Source: Planctomycetota bacterium (lineage in GTDB: Bacteria > Planctomycetota > MHYJ01 > JACPRB01). From it: 18,756 nucleotides of DNA. The notes beneath the pieces were generated by a model. The model ran no database searches, had not been told where the DNA came from, and saw only the letters and a program-made list of their open reading frames with translations. A program made the position numbers and the translations under genes. The stretch lies in the NCBI GenBank assembly GCA_016200125.1, contig JACQFK010000049.1, forward strand, positions 1 to 18,756. The letters are read 5' to 3'. Positions 1 to 9,112 of this stretch are shown here, piece by piece (the stretch's first letter is position 1; each line of letters starts with the position of its first letter).

Positions 1-239
1 CGACCAGCTTGAACGCGAGCCCGCGCGATTCCTTCGGCACGCCCGGGCCCTACGAGGACGCGATCATGAACACGCCGCTCTTCGAGGAGAACGGGAAGGA
101 CGGCTTCAAGGGCATCGACATCATGCGGGCGGTGAGGAGCTTCGATCCCTGCCTGCCCTGCGGCGTCCACCTGTTCGACGGCGACGCGAAGATCCTGGAA
201 GTCCGCCATTCTCCGACCCTGGGGGTGCCGCGTGCTTGA
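1..239 (+). CDS. [NiFe]-hydrogenase large subunit, C-terminal end (partial)
   Basis: This is the 3' end of the catalytic large subunit of an uptake [NiFe]-hydrogenase; the gene enters from the left in the frame whose codons begin at position 3. The visible 78 residues contain RSFDPCLPCGVH, the C-terminal DPCxxCxxH motif whose two cysteines ligate the Ni-Fe centre. The 22 residues after the final His are the tail that a maturation endopeptidase normally removes, and such a protease is encoded at 2158-2643. The DPCLPCGVH form and the downstream gene set (NifU-like, DUF5947-type, maturation genes) resemble high-affinity group 1h hydrogenases. The exact group cannot be assigned without the rest of the protein. 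The stop overlaps the next start by 8 bp, so the genes are in one operon. Confidence 0.93.
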   Translation, partial: TSLNASPRDSFGTPGPYEDAIMNTPLFEENGKDGFKGIDIMRAVRSFDPCLPCGVHLFDGDAKILEVRHSPTLGVPRA

Positions 240-663
240 GAAGATCGAGGAGATGCTGGGGGCGATCGAGGCCCATCCCGATCCCGCCGCGCGCGAGACG
301 ACGCGGGAGCTCGTCCGCGAGCTGCTCGACTTCCACCGCGAGGGCCTGGCGCGGATCCTCGAGCTCTCGGAGGCGGGCGAGCGGCTGGCCGGGGACCCCA
401 AGATCGCGCCGCTGCTCCTCCTGCACGGGCTGCATCCCGACGATCTGGGCGTGCGGGTCGAGCGGGCGCTGCAGAAGGTCCGCCCCTACCTGGCGTCGCA
501 CGGCGGCAGCGTCGAGCTCCTGGGGATCGAGGAGGGCCGCGTCCGCCTCCGGCTCCAGGGGAGCTGCGACGGATGCCCCTCGTCGGCGGAAACCCTGAAG
601 AGCTCGATCGAAGAGTCGATCCTGTCCGCGGCGCCGGACGTCGAGGGGATCGAGGTCGTATGA
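232..663 (+). CDS. NifU-like C-terminal domain protein of hydrogenase locus
   Basis: This 143-residue protein has a helical N-terminal half (about residues 1-70) followed by a NifU C-terminal-type scaffold domain (about 74-143). The domain carries the HGGSVELL segment and a CDGC motif (Cys112, Cys115) in GSCDGCPSS, the Fe-S cluster-binding CxxC of this family. Such proteins carry or deliver Fe-S clusters; here the likely client is the hydrogenase small subunit or a related redox partner, which is inference from position. The start is GTG at 232, inside the end of the hydrogenase gene, which implies translational coupling. The stop overlaps the next ATG (ATGA). Confidence 0.9.
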   Translation: MLEKIEEMLGAIEAHPDPAARETTRELVRELLDFHREGLARILELSEAGERLAGDPKIAPLLLLHGLHPDDLGVRVERALQKVRPYLASHGGSVELLGIEEGRVRLRLQGSCDGCPSSAETLKSSIEESILSAAPDVEGIEVV

Positions 664-1247
664 ACGCCCTCGCCCGTCTTCGCGCCTTCGCCGCCCCGGG
701 GCGGACGGAGGATCCCTGCGGCCTCTGCGGAGCGCCGATCGAGGATCGCCACGCGCACGTCGTCGAGGCGTCGAGCGGCGGCATCCTCTGCGTCTGCCGC
801 GGCTGCGCCGGCGTCTTCGACCACGCCTCCGGGAAGTTCCGCCGGATCCCGGACCGCGTCGTCCGGGTGTCCGGGCTCGAAATGTCGGACCCGGACTGGG
901 CGGCGCTGGAGATCCCCATCGGCCTGGCGTTCTTCCGCAACCGTCCATCGCTCGGCAGGGTCCAGGCCTTCTATCCGAGCCCGCTGGGCGCCGTGGAATC
1001 CTCGGTGCCCGCGGAGGCCTGGAGCGCGCTCCTCGCCGCCCATCCGGAAGTGGCGTCGATGGAGCCCGAGGTCGAGGCGCTCCTGGTCCGCCGCAAGGAA
1101 GGCTACATCGTGCCGCTCGACGAGGCGCACGCGCTGATCGGGCTCATCCGGCGGAACTGGCGCGGATTCTCCGGGGGCGACGAGGTCGGACCGGCCATCG
1201 TCAAGTTCTTCACGGAGCTCCGCGAGCGCAGCGGAGGACGGCCATGA
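660..1247 (+). CDS. DUF5947-type zinc-ribbon protein of hydrogenase operon
   Basis: This 195-residue protein matches, from memory, the DUF5947 family found beside actinobacterial high-affinity hydrogenases. Its N-terminus has CGLC (Cys20, Cys23) followed by CVCRGC (Cys44, Cys46, Cys49), a probable zinc or metal ribbon. The body contains the family-like segments IPIGLAFFRN, VQAFYPSPLGAVES, EVEALLVRRKEGYIVPLDE and RNWRGFSGG. Its biochemical function is unknown; a role in hydrogenase assembly or electron transfer is inferred from synteny. The ATG at 660 overlaps the preceding stop, and the protein's own stop overlaps the next ATG at 1244, so it lies mid-operon. A longer in-frame start at 573 would overlap the NifU-like gene and is less likely. 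Confidence 0.88.
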   Translation: MNALARLRAFAAPGRTEDPCGLCGAPIEDRHAHVVEASSGGILCVCRGCAGVFDHASGKFRRIPDRVVRVSGLEMSDPDWAALEIPIGLAFFRNRPSLGRVQAFYPSPLGAVESSVPAEAWSALLAAHPEVASMEPEVEALLVRRKEGYIVPLDEAHALIGLIRRNWRGFSGGDEVGPAIVKFFTELRERSGGRP

Positions 1248-2161
1248 ACTGGACTCCCGCGGAACAGATTGCGCGCGCCGTGCTCTACGAGGGCTACCTG
1301 CTCTACCCCTACCGCAAGTCCGCCCTCAAGAACCAGGGGTGCTGGACGATCGGCGTGGTGGCGCCGGGCGGATCGACGGGGCTCGACTGCCTGCTCGAAG
1401 GCCCGGAGACTCCGCGGCTCCTGGCGAAGGTGAAGTTCCTCCAGGAGGCCGGAGACCGCATCGAGGAGCGGGAGACGAGCGTCGCGGCGGGAGAGATGGC
1501 GGTCGAGCCGCTCGGGAAGGATCTGTTCCGGCTGTCGCTTCGCATCCCGAACCGGAGCGACGCCCCGATGCTCTCCTGCCACGCGCTCCTCGGCGTCGAG
1601 AACGGAAGCTTCGTCTCCTCGACCGATCCGCGCGCGGCCCGCTGCGAACGCCGCGGGCTCTGGCCGGTCCTCGCGGGGCCGGCTCCCGCCCGGGACCTGA
1701 TCCTTGCCGCGCCGATCATCCTTCCGGACTACCCCGCCGTCGCGCCGGAGAGCCCGGGGGATCTCTTCGACGCGACGGAGATCGACGAGATCCTCACCCT
1801 GCGGATCCTCACGCTCACGGACGCGGAGAAGGAGGAGGTCCGCCGGGGGGACGAGCGCGCGCGGCGGCTCCTCGAGCGGACCGAGGCGCTCGCGCCGGAG
1901 CAGAAGCGAGCGCTCCACGGGACGCTCCGCTCCGCCTTCGCCGCCGGAGACCGCGTCCGCCTGCGCCCCCGGGGGCGCGCGGACATCCTGGACCTGGCCC
2001 TGGAGGGAAAAGAGGCGACGGTCGTGGCCGTCGAGCAGGATTTCGAAGGGCGCTTCCACGTCGCGGTCACGGTCGAGGACGACCCGGGGAGCGACCTGGG
2101 ACGCGCGGGCTTTCCGGGCCACCGCTTCTTCTTCCGGCCCGAGGATGTCGAACGGCTGTGA
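1244..2161 (+). CDS. Conserved hydrogenase-locus protein (function unknown)
   Basis: This 305-residue soluble protein has no catalytic motif that I can recognise. It has an N-terminal AVLYEGYLLYPYRKSALKN segment, a central APESPGDLFDATEIDEIL followed by TLRILTLTDAEK, and a C-terminal part rich in beta strands (VRLRP...VTVEDDPG...HRFFFRPEDVE). I recall proteins with these same three blocks in actinobacterial group 1h hydrogenase operons, usually annotated as hypothetical, so I place it as a conserved accessory factor of that hydrogenase type. There are no membrane segments or signal peptide. It overlaps the neighbouring genes at both ends (ATGA at 1244; the next GTG lies within its stop), which indicates strong translational coupling. 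Confidence 0.85.
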   Translation: MNWTPAEQIARAVLYEGYLLYPYRKSALKNQGCWTIGVVAPGGSTGLDCLLEGPETPRLLAKVKFLQEAGDRIEERETSVAAGEMAVEPLGKDLFRLSLRIPNRSDAPMLSCHALLGVENGSFVSSTDPRAARCERRGLWPVLAGPAPARDLILAAPIILPDYPAVAPESPGDLFDATEIDEILTLRILTLTDAEKEEVRRGDERARRLLERTEALAPEQKRALHGTLRSAFAAGDRVRLRPRGRADILDLALEGKEATVVAVEQDFEGRFHVAVTVEDDPGSDLGRAGFPGHRFFFRPEDVERL

Positions 2162-2643
2162 ACGCGTCGAGAATCCTGGTCGCGGGCGTCGGCAACGTCT
2201 TCCTGGGAGACGACGGCTTCGGCGTCGAGGTCGTCCGCCGGCTGGCGGGGCGGGCCCTGCCTCCGGGCGTGACGGTCGCGGACTTCGGCATCCGCGGCTT
2301 CGACCTGGCCTGCGCGCTCCTCGAGCCGCGGGAGCGGGTGATCCTCGTGGACGCGGTCCGGCGCGGGGAGCCGCCCGGGACGATTTTCCTGATGGAACCG
2401 AACACGGACGCCGACGGTCCGGTCGACCTGCAGGGCCATTCGATGGATCCGGCCCAGGTGATCCGGAACGCGCGGGCGATGGGACGCCTCACGGCCCGCG
2501 TGCTCCTCGTCGGCTGCGAGCCGGACTCCTTCGGCGACCCGGACCGCGGCGTGACCGGCCTCAGCAGCCGCGTCGAAGCGGCCGTGGAGCCGGCGATGGA
2601 TCTGATCCGCGAGGTCCTGACGGAGCGTGAAGCCCATGCATGA
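2158..2643 (+). CDS. Hydrogenase maturation protease (HoxM/HycI/HybD family)
   Basis: This 161-residue endopeptidase cleaves the C-terminal tail of the [NiFe]-hydrogenase large subunit after nickel insertion. The sequence shows the family signature near the N-terminus, GVGNVFLGDDGFGVEVV, whose acidic residue contacts nickel. It also has the ILVDAV strand with its Asp and a C-terminal-side LQGHSMDP containing the His expected as the third nickel ligand. I chose the GTG start at 2158 because it gives the normal N-terminus (VNASRILVAGVGN) and overlaps the preceding stop by 4 bp; longer in-frame extensions are antisense-like, low-complexity sequence. The substrate is very probably the subunit ending at 239. 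The stop overlaps the hypA start by 8 bp. Confidence 0.94.
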   Translation: MNASRILVAGVGNVFLGDDGFGVEVVRRLAGRALPPGVTVADFGIRGFDLACALLEPRERVILVDAVRRGEPPGTIFLMEPNTDADGPVDLQGHSMDPAQVIRNARAMGRLTARVLLVGCEPDSFGDPDRGVTGLSSRVEAAVEPAMDLIREVLTEREAHA

Positions 2644-2965
2644 GCTGGCCATCACGCAGGAGATCGTCGAGATCATCCGGGCGCGCGCCGGGGAGCGCAA
2701 AGTCCGCCGCGTGGTGATCGAGATCGGAAAGCTGTCGGCCGTCCTGCCGGACGCCGTGCGGTTCTGCTTCGACCTGTGCGCGGAGGGCACGCCGGCCGAG
2801 GGCGCGGCGCTCGAAATCCTCGAGCCGCCCGGCCGCGCGCGCTGCCTCGCCTGCTCGGCCGAAGTGGCCCTCGAGCGGCCCTTCGGCCGCTGCGCCTGCG
2901 GTTCGTCGGATCTGGACTGGATCTCCGGGGAGGAACTCCGGGTCCGGGAGATGGAGGTCGTCTGA
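2636..2965 (+). CDS. hypA: Hydrogenase nickel incorporation protein HypA
   Basis: HypA is the nickel-binding, zinc-containing chaperone that works with HypB to load nickel into the hydrogenase large subunit. The 109-residue protein begins MHELAIT, in which His2 is the nickel ligand; this is why I prefer ATG 2636 over the GTG at 2627. The zinc domain has CLAC (residues about 70-73) and a second pair in GRCACGSSDLDWISGEEL. That second pair reads Cys-Ala-Cys rather than the usual CxxC, a notable variation. The ending LRVREMEVV is typical. The gene overlaps the protease gene and is followed immediately by hypB. Confidence 0.95.
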   Translation: MHELAITQEIVEIIRARAGERKVRRVVIEIGKLSAVLPDAVRFCFDLCAEGTPAEGAALEILEPPGRARCLACSAEVALERPFGRCACGSSDLDWISGEELRVREMEVV

Positions 2966-3714
2966 ATGTGCGCCACCTGCGGCTGTTCTGAAGACAAAGC
3001 GGCCCACGGCCATGACCACGGCCACTCCCACGATCACGGTCATGACCACGCCCCCGGGGTGACCCTGCGCCTCGAGGAGGGGATCCTCGCGCGGAACGAC
3101 GCCTTCGCGGAGCGGAACCGCGCCTGGTTCCGGGAGCGGTCGATCCTGGCGCTCAACCTGGTCAGTTCCCCCGGCTCCGGCAAGACGACCCTGCTCGCGC
3201 GGACGATCCGCGATCTCCGCGGCCGCCTGCCGATCTCCGTCATCGAAGGCGACCAGGCGACCTCGATCGACGCCGACCGGATCCGCGCCGCGGGCGCGGC
3301 GGCGCTGCAGGTGAACACGGGAACCGCCTGCCACCTAGACGCCCACCAGGTGGGGCACGCCCTGGGCGAGCTCCGGCCGGCCGATCATTCCTGCGTCGTC
3401 GTCGAGAACGTCGGCAACCTCATCTGCCCCTCCCTCTTCGACCTCGGCGAGGAGCAGCGGGTCCTCGTCGCCTCGGTCGCCGAGGGCGACGACAAGCCCC
3501 TCAAGTACCCGCACATGTTCCGCTCGGCCGACCTCGTCGTCCTCAACAAGATCGACCTCCTGCCCCACGTCGCGTTCGACGCGGACCATTTCCGGAAATG
3601 CATCCGCGAGGTGAACCCCGACGCCGGGATTTTCTCCGTTTCCGCGACCCGCGGAGACGGTTTGTCGGAATGGTATGACTGGCTCCTCTGTTCCAGCAGG
3701 AGACCTGCCTCGGT

Positions 3715-3718
<4 letters not shown>
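2966..3718 (+). CDS. hypB: Hydrogenase nickel incorporation GTPase HypB
   Basis: HypB is the SIMIBI-class GTPase that drives nickel delivery to the hydrogenase together with HypA. The 250-residue protein starts with CATCGC, the CxxCxC high-affinity nickel site. A His-rich stretch (about residues 14-28) follows and could store nickel. The G domain has the P-loop SSPGSGKTTL (about 67-76), EGDQATSIDA, ENVGNLICP, ASVAEGDDKPLKYPHMF and the guanine-specificity NKID motif. It starts directly after the hypA stop. Its stop overlaps the ATG of the downstream sigma-54 activator, so the regulator is part of the same transcript. hypC, hypD, hypE and hypF are not in this window. Confidence 0.96.
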
Positions 3719-5891
<2,173 letters not shown>

Positions 5892-5895
<4 letters not shown>

Positions 5896-6227
5896 GGTTT
5901 TTCGTCGGTCGACGCCAGGTCGACCACGACGGCGGCCGGCAGCAGACCCAGGTCCAGGGCGAGGCTGAGCGGAAGGTCAAGGATCGAAATGAACCACACG
6001 ATGCCCCTGCCCATCGACGACATGTCGGGCGCGGGAGCCCCGACGCGCGGCTGCGGATCCGGATGCGGCTCGACGCCGTCGTGGCCGATCCGGTAACCGT
6101 CGATGTAGATGCCCGCGAAGGTCTTGTCGTACTTCGAATCGATCCATCCCCTGATCGTTCCGCAGCCCCCCAGCGCCGAGCCGAGGAGGACGAGGGCGAC
6201 GAGCGCCGGAAATCTCCTCATCCTCAT
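5892..6227 (-). CDS. YceK/YidQ-family lipoprotein
   Basis: This is a 111-residue predicted lipoprotein. Residues 1-21 form a signal peptide (MRMRR, then a hydrophobic core) ending in the lipobox LGGC with Cys22. After GCGTI the protein has the short YceK/YidQ-like pattern: Y-x-G-Y-R-I early and DLPLSLALDLGLLPAAVVVD at the C-terminus. Members of this family are small envelope lipoproteins of unknown function. The start at 6227 has an AAGGAG Shine-Dalgarno 7 nt upstream and overlaps the stop of the preceding membrane-protein gene (ATGA). It is the last gene of the - strand operon. Its stop overlaps by 4 bp the convergent stop of the sigma-54 activator gene, leaving no room for a separate terminator. 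Confidence 0.85.
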
Positions 6228-6931
6228 GTCCGGGCTCCTTCCGCCCGAACGCCCCAGCCGAGCCGCCGGGCCAGGAAGGCGAGCCCGAAATGGCTGGGAA
6301 CGTACAGAAGGATCGGAAACGCGGTCATGCACAGCGCGAGGTAGAGGCCCGGCGAGAGGGCCTGCTGGGCCTTGTCGAAGGGACCCCAGGTCCAGTTGAT
6401 GTCCCGGGCCGGTCCGCAGAGCCAGGCCAGGGGCAGGACGATCCACGCGGAGACCGTCTGGGCGGCGAGGGCGCGGCGGTCGTATCCCAGCCGCGCGACG
6501 CCCCAGACCAGCAGGACGGGCGTCGCCACGTGGAACAGCGACAGGAGCCGGATGTAGAGGGGATACTCCGGGTTCCACATGTACTCCGTCCCGCCGATCG
6601 GGTGGAAGCCCAGCGTCAGGCGTCCGGCGATGTCGACCGAGAACATGATCTGGACGAGAAGGACCGACACCGCCTGCCAGGAGAAGAGCAGGCGGCTCTC
6701 CCTCCAGAGCGCGGCGGTCAGCAGCAGGTTCCCGATGTCGCAGAACCACAGGAAATTCATCGGGCCGTAGTACTGCCAGTAGGCCGGCATCCACACGGCG
6801 ACCCAGACCGTCCAGCCGAGCTTCAGCCACAGCGGCACGCGCCCGCTCTTCATGGCGCTCATGGTACATCCGCCGGGGTTCCTTGTCGCGCCGCGAAGAC
6901 AGCCCGGGAACCCGGCGCCGGTGGCATACAT
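6224..6931 (-). CDS. Polytopic membrane-associated protein, function unknown
   Basis: This is an integral membrane protein of about 212-235 residues with roughly six hydrophobic segments. It begins VPLWLKLGWTVWVAVWMPAYWQYYGPMNFLWFCDIGNLL and includes FSVDIAGRLTLGF, SLFHVATPVLLVWGVARLGYDRRAL and INWTWGP. I recall similar proteins in Planctomycetes and other bacteria, annotated only as membrane-associated protein; no function is known to me. I chose ATG 6931 because AGGAGG lies 5 nt upstream. The hydrophobic core begins about 27 residues later, so ATG 6862 or 6853 (without a good ribosome site) are alternatives that would remove a 23-26 residue Cys/Gly-rich N-terminus. It starts 10 bp after the upstream gene ends. 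Confidence 0.82.
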   Translation of the reverse strand: MYATGAGFPGCLRGATRNPGGCTMSAMKSGRVPLWLKLGWTVWVAVWMPAYWQYYGPMNFLWFCDIGNLLLTAALWRESRLLFSWQAVSVLLVQIMFSVDIAGRLTLGFHPIGGTEYMWNPEYPLYIRLLSLFHVATPVLLVWGVARLGYDRRALAAQTVSAWIVLPLAWLCGPARDINWTWGPFDKAQQALSPGLYLALCMTAFPILLYVPSHFGLAFLARRLGWGVRAEGART

Positions 6932-6941
6932 GGCAGCCTCC

Positions 6942-8006
6942 TCAGCCCCGCAGGGGGACGACGAACGGAACATCCGCGGCTTCCGCCTGCCGCGACCTCG
7001 AGGCGAAGAAGAAATATCCGTCGAAGGCGTAGTGGATGAACAGCACGCTGAAAACGCCCATGTAGTAGTACTGCGATCCCGAGAGGGACAAGGGATCCAC
7101 GGTCTTGAGGAGCAGGATCGCCGTCAGCAGTCCGCCGGTGAACAGGAGACAGAGACCGTAGAAGACCGCCGTCGGGCGGCCGGGGCCGCCGACCGCCTTC
7201 AGCAGCCGGGAATCCTCCCTCCCTGAAGCCTTCCGGGCCCTCAAAATCAGCCAGATGACGCTCAGATATTGGAGAGAGTGCCACGCATTGACCGACTGGA
7301 ACGCGAGCTCGAGACGGCTCCCGGCGGCGGCCGCAGGAATCAGAAAGGCGATCGACGACGTCAGCAGAATGAGCGCCGTCTTGGGACGATTCAATGCTCC
7401 GACTCTCCATTCCCGGAAGGTCTTGAGGATCCAGCCGGCGGCGGCCGCCGCGAACAGGACGCCCACCGCCCGGTACGTGAACGGAGTCTTCAGCATTTCC
7501 GGGATGAGGATCCTGATGTCGCCGAGCATGAAGTCGTCGTGGACCAGCTTGAAGCTCGCGATGGGATAGAAGGAGAGGAAGAGGACGGCGTAGTCCAGGA
7601 TCCGGGCCGACCAGGGCTCCCTTCTCCCGGCCCGTTCCCGGTACGCGTCGGCGAGCCAGGCATTCTGCTGGAGCACGTGGAAGGACGCGGCGAAGATGAA
7701 GAAGCTCATCAGCTGCTGGAAGCGGGTGACGGTCATAACCCCCACGACCGCCGGAATCAGGACCGCAATCAGCGCAAGGGCCCGGCCGTGCCGGCGCCGA
7801 TACTCCGGATCCAGGAACGTGGTGAGGAAGGTGGCGAAGACGTGCGGCCCTCCCGCGAGCAGCGTGACGATCAGGTTCAGCGCGTCCGAGGAGATCCCGG
7901 CCCAGACCAGGATCAGGGTGGCCGGCACGACGAGCGCGGTTCCCAGCAGCCAGGTGAGGTCCCAGCGCGGGCCGTTCAGCCAGGGCGAGTTTCTCAAAGC
8001 CTTCAT
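6942..8006 (-). CDS. Polytopic membrane protein with conserved-looking histidines
   Basis: This is a 354-residue integral membrane protein with about eight hydrophobic segments. Histidines sit at membrane edges in motifs that look functional: LLAGGPHVFATFLTTFLDPEYRRRH, FAASFHVLQQNAWLADAYR, NAWHSLQYLSVIW and FIHYAFDGYFFF. Histidine pairs in polytopic proteins can bind metal or haem (as in Brp/Blh-type oxygenases or membrane hydroxylases), but I cannot match this protein to such a family with confidence and assign no reaction. The ATG at 8006 is preceded by GAGGAGGTG and overlaps the stop of the upstream lipoprotein gene (ATGA), so the two products are probably made together. Confidence 0.85.
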   Translation of the reverse strand: MKALRNSPWLNGPRWDLTWLLGTALVVPATLILVWAGISSDALNLIVTLLAGGPHVFATFLTTFLDPEYRRRHGRALALIAVLIPAVVGVMTVTRFQQLMSFFIFAASFHVLQQNAWLADAYRERAGRREPWSARILDYAVLFLSFYPIASFKLVHDDFMLGDIRILIPEMLKTPFTYRAVGVLFAAAAAGWILKTFREWRVGALNRPKTALILLTSSIAFLIPAAAAGSRLELAFQSVNAWHSLQYLSVIWLILRARKASGREDSRLLKAVGGPGRPTAVFYGLCLLFTGGLLTAILLLKTVDPLSLSGSQYYYMGVFSVLFIHYAFDGYFFFASRSRQAEAADVPFVVPLRG

Positions 8007-8947
8007 CGCAGCACCTCCTCGACCTGAATCAGGGCCCGCTCGAAGATGCGCTCGCCTCCCGCCGCACGCCAGCGCTCCAGGCTCGTCGCGCGGGAGGGAT
8101 AGTCGTCCGGGAACTCCCGGCGGATCAGCTGCGCCCAGCGCTCCTGCGAGGAGCCGGGGGAAGCCGCCGCGTCCAGGAACCCGAGGCGCAGCGTGCGGAT
8201 CCACGACGCCGGAGGCGGCAGGGAAGCCCCCGCCTCCAGTCGGCGGGCGTAGCGCAGCGCGTTCAGGGTGACCCGCGCGCCCAGGAGCGCGGCGTCCAGG
8301 TTTCCGCAGGCGCAGTCCGGATCCGGCCGGGCCCCGATGTGACCGCAGACCGCCGTGTAGCCGCTGTGTTTGATCGAGTCCTGCACGGTGTGAAGTCCGA
8401 TCCCCAGGAGGGCCAGCGACGCGTCGCGGTCCGGGTCGTGGGACTGGAACGCCAGGAAGGCCGCTTCCAGCACCCGCCGGGCTTCCGCGTTCCCGTATTC
8501 GATCTCCCCGGTGGCCGGATTGGAGAAGAAGGCGGGGGTCACCGGCTCGTGTCCCTCCCGGGCGGGAAAGTGGAGTCTCAGGCCGAGGGACGGGACCGCC
8601 CAGCTCGTGGCTTCGGCCGCGCTCTTCCCGAAGGCTCGTCCCGGAGCTTCCCCTTCCGTCAGAATCGCTCCGGCCGATGAGAAGAGCACCCAGGGGATCG
8701 TGAGCGGGCTCGCCAGCCCTCCCAGGATCCGGCGTTCCGTGGCCACCGAGTTCGTCCGGGCGTGTTCGTCCGTCCACGCATCCGCCGCCGCGATCGCCCG
8801 GGCGTCGTCCGCCGTCCACCCGGCCCAGCGGGCCAGCACGTAGGTCGCGTCGAAATGAATCTCGGTGCAGGTGTCCGGTCCGCGGAGCGCCGAGCTGCAT
8901 CCCCCGCCCGCGGCGGACAGCGCCGCGCACAGCATGAGCAATTTCAT
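8003..8947 (-). CDS. Lipoprotein with zinc-dependent phospholipase C-like motifs
   Basis: This 314-residue exported protein is first in the - strand envelope operon. MKLLMLCAALSAAGGGC is a short signal sequence with a weak lipobox (Cys17). The body has HFDATYVLARWAGWTADDARAIAAADAWTDEHA and, later, LLGIGLHTVQDSIKHSGYTAVCGHIG. The spacing of His, Asp and HTxQDSxxHS resembles zinc-dependent phospholipase C / S1-P1 nuclease-fold proteins and DUF6765-like proteins, in which these residues bind zinc. Substrate and activity are unknown. I chose ATG 8947 because GGGGAGG lies about 8 nt upstream; ATG 8986 would lie inside the sigma-54 promoter. The stop overlaps the next gene's ATG. Confidence 0.78.
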   Translation of the reverse strand: MKLLMLCAALSAAGGGCSSALRGPDTCTEIHFDATYVLARWAGWTADDARAIAAADAWTDEHARTNSVATERRILGGLASPLTIPWVLFSSAGAILTEGEAPGRAFGKSAAEATSWAVPSLGLRLHFPAREGHEPVTPAFFSNPATGEIEYGNAEARRVLEAAFLAFQSHDPDRDASLALLGIGLHTVQDSIKHSGYTAVCGHIGARPDPDCACGNLDAALLGARVTLNALRYARRLEAGASLPPPASWIRTLRLGFLDAAASPGSSQERWAQLIRREFPDDYPSRATSLERWRAAGGERIFERALIQVEEVLR

Positions 8948-8981
8948 CGTCGTCCTCCCCGTTTCGATCCTGCACCTCGAA

Positions 8982-8997
8982 TGCAAAGGAGGGGCCA
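8982..8997 (-). promoter_or_regulatory. Sigma-54 promoter of the envelope operon
   Basis: On the - strand this reads TGGCCCCTCCTTTGCA, matching the -24/-12 consensus TGGCAC-N5-TTGCW, with exactly 10 nt between the GG (8996-8995) and the GC (8984-8983). Transcription would start near 8971, giving a leader of about 23 nt with a Shine-Dalgarno before ATG 8947. It is the weakest match of the six in the window at the -24 side. Confidence 0.68.
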
Positions 8998-9036
8998 GCG
9001 GAAAACGGGGATTCCAGCGCGGAAATGCGGCCTCCT

Positions 9037-9052
9037 GCGAACTTCGGTTCGC
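9037..9052. promoter_or_regulatory. Perfect 16-bp dyad GCGAAC-TTCG-GTTCGC
   Basis: The two 6-bp arms are exact reverse complements around TTCG. The site lies between the divergent envelope operon and kinase gene, about 73 bp upstream of the predicted sigma-54 start (8971) and about 65 bp upstream of the kinase start. Neither predicted transcript covers it, so an operator or activator site is more likely than an RNA hairpin. CGAAC-N4-GTTCG also equals the SOS-box form used by Gram-positive LexA; the binding protein is unknown. Confidence 0.5.
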
Positions 9053-9072
9053 GGCCCGCCGGTTCCAATCCC

Positions 9073-9102
9073 TTCACTTGCGGGTTCACGCCGTGCTAAA
9101 CT
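9073..9102 (+). promoter_or_regulatory. Putative housekeeping promoter of the kinase gene (extended -10)
   Basis: TGCTAAACT (9094-9102) is an extended -10-like element. TTCACT (9073-9078) is a weak -35 at 18 bp spacing. The start would fall around 9109, only a few nt before GTG 9113, and no Shine-Dalgarno is visible. This fits a leaderless transcript. Confidence 0.5.
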
Positions 9103-9112
9103 CCGGGCTCGG

